64,000 bases of DNA from contig JAHDES010000022.1 of NCBI GenBank assembly GCA_020628645.1, forward strand, positions 1-64,000, in the 5' to 3' direction. A program made the translations under genes and the position numbers. The notes below the pieces were generated by a model that saw only the letters and a program-made list of their open reading frames with translations, made no database searches and was not told the DNA's origin. The stretch comes from Saprospiraceae bacterium. Its GTDB lineage: Bacteria > Bacteroidota > Bacteroidia > Chitinophagales > Saprospiraceae. This document shows, in pieces, positions 45,601 to 53,137 of the stretch. Every line of letters starts with the position of its first letter. Position 1 is the first letter of the stretch.

Positions 45601-45956
45601 AAACATTGACGGTTACTTTGGAACAAATGGATAAGGATAATAAAGAAGATGAATTGTTGGAAAATTTAGCAGAAGCAGTTGATCCAAAGATTCCATATTC
45701 TATTGTTGCAGGAGATTTAGATGCGTTTTTTGAAAAAAATGAAGGAGCCAAAAAATTAATGGATAAACTTCTTAAATTAGGCGGTAAACTTTTTTATGGT
45801 ACTACGCCCAATGATATTGCCGTCAGTATAGAAAGTATAAAATCCGTAAATCGAGATCGAGTGCCTGCTCCTGAAATGGTTGAAGTCGCTTGCCATCACC
45901 TCAATTATTTTGATGATCCAGCAGGAAGAGAGGCTTTGAATAAATTTTTAAGGTGA
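42699..45956 (+). CDS. Caspase-like peptidase fused to a lipase-type alpha/beta hydrolase
   Basis: The frame opens at a TTG (42663), but ATG 42699 starts a normal family N-terminus (KLYALMVGINNYHPSS) and is preferred; 1085 residues. Residues about 1-275 form a caspase/metacaspase-type domain with catalytic H89 in FYYSGHG and C150 in IVIMDCCHSG, both intact. Residues about 290-640 form a beta-rich DUF4384-like region (MKVVNNSPHDLYCSLYYCSE). Residues about 825-1085 form an alpha/beta hydrolase: ILLVVHGIIGNT, the nucleophile elbow ILAHSMGGLVSRY (S896), LAGTPNAGS and a likely catalytic His in ACHHLNYFDD (H1066/H1067). It has no signal peptide. It heads a four-gene run with CHAT, ATPase and WD40 proteins. 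Proteolysis plus lipid or ester hydrolysis in one chain suggests a killing effector; this is inference. Confidence 0.85.
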   Translation: MSKPKLYALMVGINNYHPSSNVAPLYGCKNDIVNFHAFLKDHYSNNYTINTKTLFDEAASYQNIVDHFGEQFLLQANKEDTVLFYYSGHGAQERTAQEFLPYSPTGKEETIVCYDSRTLKGLDLADKELRVLLHRIGQQCPNIIVIMDCCHSGTATRSANNRQGMRTRQAYFRDKARPYSTYLNGFYEDNYPNGENINELSTPHILLAACDKRQKALELASNNGLFSSQLLRVLKADRHQSYSDLFSKTRIAMREIVEEQHPQFDIIGNFNPNRLFLATETTASKNRRSVYFSSNGNWEVEAGALHGLAVNANAPILYHIYDDHQQIGTAKVRSVGIQTSQLELIDVQANPSKTYQGELLSLPAAGIPFLVQADEAGEARLKAALEHYQPLHFELVNYGKGIPYQLVISESKVILKDTAQSLILRTIKGGNDAKVFTDLFAYMEHIAEWEKAKLLRNDKSKIDPSQIDFIFECDGKTYLNDEIELSTFLDGADFQAVPFSMKVVNNSPHDLYCSLYYCSENFAIYFLNDELLPSKKEVIIYDNDTLNLDDGKTIAHNFFQLIVSSEQISEFLLVEEELPIGETKVYPRKRNMAGLAELSLAGEKGLGSRMKKQKKLVNEWCTFQKNITLKGRQNAVNPDQVIQLEDNTLQILPHPSFQANVSTSKEASNTRNINSIAMITRLIEDQDVELLSLGRQTRSTQERSNLLELSEIKNEADLKENPLHIQLNTELQADETILPITFDGEHFLPIGQVHTDEKGKTHIAIHHLPEEQAITKRSIFRALKLCFLKVALKRKATDLHQLSWVDYQLSKARLRTDDIELKVAEAENILLVVHGIIGNTKAMVNFMAGNTNYDLILAFDYENLNTKIELIAKGLKEKLKNAGINEHKKITILAHSMGGLVSRYFVEYLDGANWVKHLILAGTPNAGSAMAKMPAYRDKTLTLMGFALNYLVDIPFAGKLVKVLEGSKTLTVTLEQMDKDNKEDELLENLAEAVDPKIPYSIVAGDLDAFFEKNEGAKKLMDKLLKLGGKLFYGTTPNDIAVSIESIKSVNRDRVPAPEMVEVACHHLNYFDDPAGREALNKFLR

Positions 45957-45998
45957 TTGGAGAAGCTTCCTAACTCGCAAAAATAGAAACCTATTTTT

Positions 45999-46133
45999 CT
46001 GTGTACAGGACAAAACTTAGGAAGCGTGTTCTTTTTTAAGGACAACGCAATAAATTACGTTGGAGCAGGCCCCTTTTCAAGGTGGTTTCAACCCCTTGCA
46101 TCCTTCTAACGATTATTTTGTCCTGTACACAGC
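45999..46133. mobile_element. MITE-like element family P, copy 2, inside the operon
   Basis: This 135-bp element has perfect 17-bp inverted ends CTGTGTACAGGACAAAA (45999-46015) and the complement (46117-46133). The flanks are CCTATTTTT (45990-45998) and CCTATTTTA (46134-46142), an 8-of-9 direct repeat that looks like a target-site duplication. The inside matches copy 1: AACGCAATAAATTACGTTGG and AAGGTGGTTTCAACCCCTTG. It ends 18 bp before the CHAT start codon, so it inserted into the caspase-CHAT spacer, which was about 50 bp before that. Confidence 0.82.
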
Positions 46134-46151
46134 CTATTTTTATATTAAATT

Positions 46152-48038
46152 ATGAGCACCCCAATTATTTTTTCCACTTTTGCCAATGATAAAGACGATC
46201 ATCTTGATTTGTTGAAAGAGGAGAGTAGTGCCATAAAATCAGCCTTGGTGGATGTTGCTCGAAAAGAATACATCAAAATAGAAGGAGAAGAAAGCCTCGA
46301 TCTCAACGAATTAGTAGAAATACTCCTCAAATATCAAAATCAACTCCTTATTTTCCATTATGGCGGACATGCGAATGGAACACAATTGCGCTTGGAATCT
46401 GGAAATGCTAACGCTAAAGGGCTAGCGCAATTGTTAGGGGAGCAAGAAAATTTGCAATTGGTCTTTTTAAATGGCTGTTCTACACGAGGGCAAGTTGATT
46501 TATTATTAGAAATGGGAGTCAAGGCGGTCATTGCTACGTCTATTCCCATTGCCGATCCAATGGCAAAAGATTTTGCGGCGGCATTTTATCAAGCCTTGGC
46601 AGAAAAACGAACCCTCAAACGAGCTTTTCTTTTTGCAAAAGGAGTCGTGGAATCTCGTTATGAAAATAGTCCAAGTATTTTTATAAATCGCACCTTAGGT
46701 TCTTTGAAAAAACAAAAAGCAGAACGCGCACCTGAATTAGAAGAGGAAGAAGAGGAAATCCCTTGGGGATTGTATGTACAAGAAGATCAAGCACAAGCAA
46801 TTTATCGTTGGCGATTGCCATTTTATCGAGATATTGGTTTGCCTTCTACTATTCTAAGTCATATTCGACAATATGTAAAGACCAATAAGTTTCTCGTCTT
46901 GGCATTGGATGATATGTGCAAATTCAATGAAGATATTCATCATCAAAAATGGGAAACGATTGGCGGTATAGATCGCAAAATTGATTCGAGTGCTTACCTC
47001 AATTTAGTGATTCGAAATTTTCCTTGGATTATTGGTTCTCAAATACGATTACTACGTTTTGAAGAGTACATCCAACCATCGCAAGCGCGTTTGGAGCAAT
47101 TGATAAGTACATATATCATTAGTAGTCAAGTTGTTTATTTCATCATGCTATCTGATTTATGGAATCAAATTAGCAATAATGCATCCTTACAACAAAGGAT
47201 TCAGCCCATTCAGTTACCTCAAGAATCTAATTTATTACAGTATCCATTTTTAGAAAAAGCATTAGCCGTTTTTCATCAAATGGAAGAAGCCGATATTGAG
47301 TTGTTTGCACCTGAGTTAGAACATTTTTTTATTGAATTAACCAATGAAAAATCTAATCTGGCAAAATCCATTCAGTTTTTAGAAGCCATTCGTACTAATG
47401 ATTTAATGACAGAAAATGGCGCTTCCAAATGTGAACAAACTGAAAAAGCACTGACGATTTTACTCAAACGATTAGCATTTCTTTCGGGTTATAGTATGTT
47501 GGCGGTACGAGATATTAATATTGATAATCAGCGATTTAGTGCCTTAGAATATGAGCTTGATATGGGTCGAATGAATGCAGAAGCCGAGCATGGACTTACG
47601 ATTTATGATGATGCAACGAATCGTCGGAGAACGACCTATTCCAATAATCGTTCGATAATTTTGGTTAGTACCGAACAAAAAGTCCATCGTTTTCTCAATT
47701 TGTCCCCTTTTTTGATGGATAAAAACACCTATAAAGGAGGAGAATTAATTGACCCTCATCTTTTTGCTTTTGAAAAAGAAGGCGTTTATCATTATATCTC
47801 CATCAAACATGGCATTTTCACGGCTTTAAAAAATGAAAAAGGAACGGATATTTTGCATACCAATATGACAGATTTAGATTTTCAAGAAGGGACAAATATT
47901 ACCAAACAAGAACAAGCCCTTGATTTTTTTGAAGATGAGTTTGAAGAAGAACATGAATTCGTAGAAGAAGGCATTCCTATTTTTGCTGCTCTCGAACGTC
48001 AACTCGAACAGTTTAAATCGGATTTTGCCAGATTGTAA
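46152..48038 (+). CDS. CHAT-domain cysteine protease with uncharacterised C-terminal region
   Basis: This 628-residue cytoplasmic protein starts with a CHAT (caspase HetF-associated with TPR) peptidase, about 1-190. H73 lies in IFHYGGHANGTQL and C109 in LVFLNGCSTRG, followed by AVIATSIPIADPMAKDFAAAFYQAL and ending at the usual PWGLYV (about 207). Both catalytic residues are present. Residues about 215-628 are mostly helical with no domain I recognise; this part may bind a partner or substrate. The caspase gene lies upstream across the MITE, and the ATPase gene starts 23 bp downstream, so it belongs to the operon. CHAT proteases are established effectors elsewhere, e.g. in type III-E CRISPR (Craspase). 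What it cuts here is unknown. Confidence 0.88.
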   Translation: MSTPIIFSTFANDKDDHLDLLKEESSAIKSALVDVARKEYIKIEGEESLDLNELVEILLKYQNQLLIFHYGGHANGTQLRLESGNANAKGLAQLLGEQENLQLVFLNGCSTRGQVDLLLEMGVKAVIATSIPIADPMAKDFAAAFYQALAEKRTLKRAFLFAKGVVESRYENSPSIFINRTLGSLKKQKAERAPELEEEEEEIPWGLYVQEDQAQAIYRWRLPFYRDIGLPSTILSHIRQYVKTNKFLVLALDDMCKFNEDIHHQKWETIGGIDRKIDSSAYLNLVIRNFPWIIGSQIRLLRFEEYIQPSQARLEQLISTYIISSQVVYFIMLSDLWNQISNNASLQQRIQPIQLPQESNLLQYPFLEKALAVFHQMEEADIELFAPELEHFFIELTNEKSNLAKSIQFLEAIRTNDLMTENGASKCEQTEKALTILLKRLAFLSGYSMLAVRDINIDNQRFSALEYELDMGRMNAEAEHGLTIYDDATNRRRTTYSNNRSIILVSTEQKVHRFLNLSPFLMDKNTYKGGELIDPHLFAFEKEGVYHYISIKHGIFTALKNEKGTDILHTNMTDLDFQEGTNITKQEQALDFFEDEFEEEHEFVEEGIPIFAALERQLEQFKSDFARL

Positions 48039-48061
48039 ATAAATGATAAATAAATTTTTGA

Positions 48062-49105
48062 ATGACCAGCCCTTTTAAATTTCTCGATGCTTATCAAGAA
48101 GAAGATGCCAAACGCTTCTTTGGGCGGTCAAAGGAGACGGCGCAACTCTACAATGCCGTGCACACTTCCAATCTCACCCTTTTGTATGGTGCTTCGGGGA
48201 CGGGCAAAACGAGCTTGGTCAATTGTGGTTTAGGGAATAAATTTTATTCTACAGATTGGTTGCCTATTCCCGTAAGACGAGGTGAAAATATTAATGTAGC
48301 TTTAAACAATGAAATTGAACGTACTTTAGGCGATTGGAGTGTGGATGGGGGAAATATTATTGCACAAATCAGAGAATTGTATTTTCGGTTTCATAAACCT
48401 ATTTATTTCATTTTTGATCAATTTGAAGAACTTTTTATTCTTGGAACTGCCGAAGAACAACAAGAATTTTATCAACGTATTTCGGATATTTTAAAATCTG
48501 GTTTACAAGCCAAAATGATTATCATTATCCGCGAAGAATGGATTGCATGGTTAAATGAATTTGAAAAACAAGTACCTACTTTATTTGATAATCGCTTACG
48601 GGTAGAGCGCATGAATGACCGCAATCTTTTCAAAGTGATTTTGGGCACTTGTCGTTTTGAAAATATAGAAATAACCGACCCTAAAACAACTATTCCTTTG
48701 ATGCTTCAACAATTACGCAAAAAAAAGGAACAAGTGGAATTAACACATTTGCAAGTATATCTAGATCGCCTTTACAGAAAAGCCGCCGAAAAAAAAGCGG
48801 AGACGATTCAATTTGATGAACCCTTAGTACGTGAGGTTGGTGCGATGGATAATGTTTTATCTCATTTTTTGGATGAACAAATGGGAGAGATTGAGCAAAA
48901 ATTGAAAAAAAGAGGCATAAAAAATACAGCAGGTTTACCCTTAGAGATATTATTCACTTTAGTAACAGATGACGGTACCAAGCAAAGTATGAATATTGCT
49001 ACTATCCTTGAAAATTTACCGAAAAACAGAAAATTAAGTCCAGATGACGTGCTGTTTTGTATTGAAGAATTGAATCGAATTAAATTACTCAGGATACGAA
49101 ATTAA
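48062..49105 (+). CDS. STAND/AAA-type P-loop ATPase (possibly only the N-terminal part of a split protein)
   Basis: This 347-residue protein opens FKFLDAYQEEDAKRFFGRSKE, a hallmark of 'novel STAND' ATPases. Walker A is LYGASGTGKTS (G43-S51), Walker B IYFIFDQFEELF (D119), and the sensor-type segment IIIIREEWIAWLNEFE follows; a helical arm region comes next (about 200-345). It ends at RIKLLRIRN, just where the winged-helix ELIHDS motif is expected, and that motif opens the next gene after 8 nt. The frame of the next gene, read upstream of its ATG, continues as DTKLNGRM-KYELIHDS, so the two look like one protein split by a shift near 49090. This could be a real two-subunit split, a programmed frameshift, an inactivating mutation or a sequencing error. 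Confidence 0.86.
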   Translation: MTSPFKFLDAYQEEDAKRFFGRSKETAQLYNAVHTSNLTLLYGASGTGKTSLVNCGLGNKFYSTDWLPIPVRRGENINVALNNEIERTLGDWSVDGGNIIAQIRELYFRFHKPIYFIFDQFEELFILGTAEEQQEFYQRISDILKSGLQAKMIIIIREEWIAWLNEFEKQVPTLFDNRLRVERMNDRNLFKVILGTCRFENIEITDPKTTIPLMLQQLRKKKEQVELTHLQVYLDRLYRKAAEKKAETIQFDEPLVREVGAMDNVLSHFLDEQMGEIEQKLKKRGIKNTAGLPLEILFTLVTDDGTKQSMNIATILENLPKNRKLSPDDVLFCIEELNRIKLLRIRN

Positions 49106-49113
49106 ATGGTAGA

Positions 49114-51381
49114 ATGAAATACGAACTCATACACGACTCCATCGCAGGGCAAGTATTTGAAAAAGTATCTGCCGAAGAAAAAAAACGACGTACCATTACC
49201 AATTGGTTGGACAATCGGTATAAGCAACACCTCGCCCAAAGTAATTTCCTCAATCGTCGAGATTTTGAATACATCAAAGATACCTTACCGAGCATCCGAC
49301 TCCACAAAGATGTGGAGGATTTTATCAGTGAAAGTCGCCGTAGAATTTGGATTAAAGAGGGTTTAATTGCTTTACTCATCACCGCTATTTTAGCTTTATT
49401 AGTTGGCTTCTTATTGTATATGAATCGTAGCCGACAACAACAAGCTCGTTTATTAGCCGTGAATACTTTCAAAGAAGGGCAAATTATCGCTAAACAAAAT
49501 CCATCTAAAGGAATCCAACAAATGAAGGCGGCACAAGCCATCCTTCAAGAACCTATTTATGAAGACATCTTGATTGAAGCCTATCGGAATAATGTTTTTG
49601 GAACAGCCGACTCGCTTGATCTTCCTATGAATGCCGCTGCTTTTAGTCAAAATGGACACTATTTAGCAGCTTTATCTTCTACAACGAATAATGTGTTATT
49701 GTATCAATGGCAGCAAAATCAGTATTCTTTAAAAGATTCCCTTTCAGGTATTGATAATACGTCTTATGAGTTGTTGTTTACACCAAAGGACAACTATCTT
49801 TTTCTAGGCTCAACGGATCGCAAAGCGCATCTATGGGAAGTCAATAATTGGTCAAATCACTTAGAATATCCGAAGGAAACGACAGATGAACATTTTAAAA
49901 TCAATGCCATTGCCTTTGCCCCTCAAAAAAATCTAATCGCAGCAGTAGATGACCACTATCTAAGAATTTGGGAACAAAATGGCAATCAGTTAGTCAATAC
50001 TCGATTTAGCAAATCCATTTCGGCACTTTGTTTTTCTTCTAATGAGAAAGCCTTGTATTTAGGGGATAAATCAGGTCGTCTGGAACGCTTTGATCTTGAA
50101 AATAAATCAACAAAAGAAATTCATACTTTTTCGGAAGAAATCGACCAAATTTTGCCTGCTCCTGATGGCAATTATTTTTATATACAGACTAATCAATTGA
50201 TTTGGGTAGGTTTTGAAAAAGAAGGAATCGAAGAAGAAAATCCTTTTATTGCTTTAGAATATCCCATTACAAAAATGCAATTGGATGCTTCAGGAAAATT
50301 AATGCTCTTGGGCGATACGAATGGACTTATTTATCTCTATCGTACAGATACGGGGCGTTTACTGAATACCTTAAAAGGACATCAACATCCTATTGTTGGA
50401 TTAGCATTTCAAGAGGAACGAAACAGCATTCAATCCATTTCTTCTGATGGCGAAATTCGTACTTGGGAATATCCTCATCATTTGGCAACATTAAGTATAA
50501 AAAGTGATTTTACACCCCATACAATTCAAGTAGATTCGCACTTTATTTTCACTACTAATTTTATCAATGGTATTCAAGATTACGATCAATTGGGACATCC
50601 AATTGATCTTCCTTATCAACTAAACGGAGAAGGCTATGGAGCAATGGTTTTGAATAAGGAGAATGCTTATGTAGCAGATAATTTAGGGAAGCTGAATCTA
50701 CTAAAATGGTCATCCGAAGGAATTGATACCTTGATTCAACTGACATCATTTGAGCAAGAAATACAAACTATTCATTTTATAGCTGCTACCAATCAGTTGT
50801 TAGTATCGTTTAGGAAAACACCATTTTTGCAAATTTATGATTTAAATAAGAAGCTTAATTCGCCAATAAATGTTCCTTTCAAACCAATAAAAACTTGGGA
50901 TACGCATCCACGCCAAGCAGAAATTATTTTACAAAAAGATAAACAAACGGTACTACGATTTTCATTGGCTGAACAAATGACTATAGATCGTTTTCAAGTT
51001 TCAGGTGCTATAAAAAATGTATGGTATTCCTCAGAAGGAAATTTACTATTCCTTTTTACGGAAGAAGGCTTATCTCAAATTAATTTAGCTACAAAAGAAG
51101 AAATAAGATTACCATCAACGGTAGAATTAAATAAAGCCTTTTGGATCATGCCTATCGAAAATAATACGCATTATTTAGCAATAGCAAGAGATGGGAAAGT
51201 AGATATTCGAGATGCCCAAACTGGAGACTTAAAACGTGCTTTATTCTTCGATTTTTATGATTTAATGGATCAATTTTCTAGTTTTTCTTATGATGAAATA
51301 TACAATCGTTTGATAATGACCACCACAGATGGGGAGATCCATTTTTGGAAATTAGCACGTCAATCTTTAGACAAATTGTAA
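49114..51381 (+). CDS. Membrane-anchored WD40-like propeller protein with the STAND winged-helix end
   Basis: This 755-residue protein starts KYELIHDSIAGQVFEKVSAEEKKRR, which in intact relatives is the end of the STAND ATPase module (winged helix). A helical stretch and a single membrane helix (about 83-103: KEGLIALLITAILALLVGFL) follow, bounded by RRR before and NRSR after. Next is the ARLLAVNTFKEGQIIAKQNPSKGIQQMKAAQAI helix pair, and then about 14 beta-propeller-like repeats (e.g. LYRTDTGRLLNTLKGHQHPIVGLAFQEE, SISSDGEIRTWEYP) to the end. The layout suggests a receptor with a cytosolic ATPase and an extracytoplasmic or membrane-near propeller. The ligand is unknown. The gene overlaps in frame context with 48062-49105 (see there). 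Confidence 0.85.
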   Translation: MKYELIHDSIAGQVFEKVSAEEKKRRTITNWLDNRYKQHLAQSNFLNRRDFEYIKDTLPSIRLHKDVEDFISESRRRIWIKEGLIALLITAILALLVGFLLYMNRSRQQQARLLAVNTFKEGQIIAKQNPSKGIQQMKAAQAILQEPIYEDILIEAYRNNVFGTADSLDLPMNAAAFSQNGHYLAALSSTTNNVLLYQWQQNQYSLKDSLSGIDNTSYELLFTPKDNYLFLGSTDRKAHLWEVNNWSNHLEYPKETTDEHFKINAIAFAPQKNLIAAVDDHYLRIWEQNGNQLVNTRFSKSISALCFSSNEKALYLGDKSGRLERFDLENKSTKEIHTFSEEIDQILPAPDGNYFYIQTNQLIWVGFEKEGIEEENPFIALEYPITKMQLDASGKLMLLGDTNGLIYLYRTDTGRLLNTLKGHQHPIVGLAFQEERNSIQSISSDGEIRTWEYPHHLATLSIKSDFTPHTIQVDSHFIFTTNFINGIQDYDQLGHPIDLPYQLNGEGYGAMVLNKENAYVADNLGKLNLLKWSSEGIDTLIQLTSFEQEIQTIHFIAATNQLLVSFRKTPFLQIYDLNKKLNSPINVPFKPIKTWDTHPRQAEIILQKDKQTVLRFSLAEQMTIDRFQVSGAIKNVWYSSEGNLLFLFTEEGLSQINLATKEEIRLPSTVELNKAFWIMPIENNTHYLAIARDGKVDIRDAQTGDLKRALFFDFYDLMDQFSSFSYDEIYNRLIMTTTDGEIHFWKLARQSLDKL

Positions 51382-51420
51382 GTTTTCTTTGGTTCTTTGA
51401 CAAAAACTGTGATTTTTTTC

Positions 51421-51570
51421 TCGTTGTCGTCGGCGTCGAGCCTCGACAACGAAGATGGAGGTTTCTAGGAGGCGAAGCCACTAAAAATGGCTATTAAACA
51501 GCCATTTTTAGTGGCTTCGCCTCCTATGACCACCTGTAATAATTGCGAGGACTCAACGTCCGACGCAATT
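51421..51570. repeat. Cluster of three strong hairpins after the WD40 gene
   Basis: Hairpin 1: TCGTTGTCG (51421-51429) with CGACAACGA (51444-51452). Hairpin 2: a perfect 27-bp inverted repeat, arms 51466-51492 and 51500-51526, loop ATTAAAC. Hairpin 3: AATTGCG-GGAC / GTCC-CGCAATT across 51541-51570. None is followed by a T-run on the + strand, so they are repeats more than classical terminators, though they may stop or stabilise the operon transcript. The block continues into repeat Q copy B. Confidence 0.75.
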
Positions 51571-51579
51571 ATAATACGC

Positions 51580-51708
51580 AATTGAATAAGTGATTTCGTA
51601 AATCACACCTTCAACGTATTCCCGACCTTGCAGGTACGGGATTCAGGAAAATGCCGCTTTGAAAAAATCATAAATTATATACGAAAGGATTTTGTCAAAA
51701 CGGTATAA
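51580..51708. repeat. Dispersed repeat family Q, copy B
   Basis: Matches copy A (25389-25488) at both ends: AATTGAATAAGTGATTTC, AAATCACAC, AACGTAT on the left, and TATACGAAAGGATTTTGTC and CGGTAT on the right. The middle has an unrelated extra segment of about 35 bp (51618-51661, with the CCCGACC...TACGGG hairpin). Confidence 0.7.
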
Positions 51709-51748
51709 TAACTCTTTCGACAGGATTTGTCTAAGTTCCTTTTCCTTT

Positions 51749-52930
51749 TTAGTAAAACCCACTAAAGTTATAATTACCACCAGCGATACCATCAAAATCA
51801 CCATCTAAGGGTCGTCCATTTACATCAATAATATCATCCGTCATTTCAATAAAAAATTGAAAGGATGTACCACAATTCATAAACACATCTTCTACGACTA
51901 CAAGATTGAAACCTGTATTATCATCTAACCATTCTAAGATGATTTCTCTTGGAGGTTCATCTACATCATTACAACGAAAGAAAATGGATTTTTGGGGTTC
52001 TACAGTTGCTGGATTTAGTGGATATTTAAACTTAAATAAATCAATATGTAAAAAGGCACTATTATCTACATACCAATCACCCAAAATATTTACCGTATTG
52101 GTAGCTTCATAATTAATAGTTCTCGTATACATCTCGCCAGGAATACCATCATAATTGCCATCTAAGGCTTCATCACCATTATCTCGAATGGCATCGGTTA
52201 GTTCTAATCGTAACTCACAGTTGCAAGATTGATTAATTTGCATACAATAATTACCTGCATTAGAAGTAATTGTTAAAGAAGTATAAGTCTCGTTCCAAGT
52301 CAAAAATCCATTTACCAAAATATATTCATTCAACATGGGACTGAAGAAAAAGAGGGTTTCATTTAGTATAACACTCATGGGGTCTACTGTTCGATTGAAA
52401 TCAACAATAATCTCATTATTCCATATTTCTATATCGGCTATACCTTCGTAAATGGTAGGCGAATTCGGATTTTCAATGACCTGAAAACTAGGAATAAAAC
52501 AATTGTCAATTGCAAACGCACGATTAAATGCACCTCCTGCACTTCCATCTTGGTCACCATCTAACACCTGTCCATCAGCTGATAAAATAGGATTTCCATC
52601 AAAGGCTTGTACATCAATGTTAATGGTGCAAGTTTCTACATCCCCACAATCTACATCACAAAAGGGTATAAAAATCGCATTATCTTCTATTGTTAGTGTA
52701 AATAAATTATTTCCATTTTGTGCCGTGATGACGATATTTTCATTAATCTGAATCGACTGTTGGTCAATAGCTGAACTAAAATAAAGAACAATCTGATCGC
52801 CTTCTATTGCCGTTTCATTAATGATAAAGACATCAGGTAATTCTGTAATAATTTGTTCATGATCTTCACAGGTACAAGCAGCCATTAGAACCATGAAAAG
52901 AATTAGAATATAATGGTTTAAGAATTTCAT
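51749..52930 (-). CDS. Lipoprotein with SbsA-type Ig-like domains
   Basis: ATG 52930 is chosen over 52939 because it starts the lipoprotein signal directly (MKFLNHYILILFMVLMAAC, C19). The 393-residue product has three repeats of an SbsA-like Ig fold. Each ends in a characteristic line such as VLDGDQDGSAGGAFNRAF, ALDGNYDGIPGEMYTRTI and PLDGDFDGIAGGNYNFSG. Such domains are common in surface-layer and cell-surface lipoproteins. No enzymatic motif is seen. Confidence 0.75.
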   Translation of the reverse strand: MKFLNHYILILFMVLMAACTCEDHEQIITELPDVFIINETAIEGDQIVLYFSSAIDQQSIQINENIVITAQNGNNLFTLTIEDNAIFIPFCDVDCGDVETCTINIDVQAFDGNPILSADGQVLDGDQDGSAGGAFNRAFAIDNCFIPSFQVIENPNSPTIYEGIADIEIWNNEIIVDFNRTVDPMSVILNETLFFFSPMLNEYILVNGFLTWNETYTSLTITSNAGNYCMQINQSCNCELRLELTDAIRDNGDEALDGNYDGIPGEMYTRTINYEATNTVNILGDWYVDNSAFLHIDLFKFKYPLNPATVEPQKSIFFRCNDVDEPPREIILEWLDDNTGFNLVVVEDVFMNCGTSFQFFIEMTDDIIDVNGRPLDGDFDGIAGGNYNFSGFY

Positions 52931-52931
52931 A

Positions 52932-53092
52932 TGTTCCAAATTTTTAGATTCTTATCGTGTGGCCGATTCAAAATCGTCCCACGATTATTACAATCATTCA
53001 TTCATTTGTGTGACCAATAATCAGTCATGAATGGGGTGTTCCAAATTTTTAGATTCTTATTGTGAACCGACTTCAAGTCGTCTTACGATTAG
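52932..53092. repeat. Imperfect 105-bp tandem duplication
   Basis: TGTTCCAAATTTTTAGATTC is found at 52932 and 53037, each followed by TTATyGTG, a CCGAnTTCAA half and CGATTA. The left unit starts at the start codon of the lipoprotein gene. It probably arose by local duplication of its leader region. Confidence 0.6.
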
Positions 53093-53137
53093 TTTAATCA
53101 TCCTTTTTTTTGGATAAATCTTGTGTCGAATTTTTAG

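Noticed and set aside
51466-51526. Classical terminator of the cassette
   Set aside because: The 27-bp hairpin is perfect, but no T-run follows on the + strand, so I list it as a repeat with possible terminator effect only.
52932-53092. Possible CRISPR-like array
   Set aside because: Only two long units with no spacer-repeat alternation and no cas genes; it is a simple tandem duplication.
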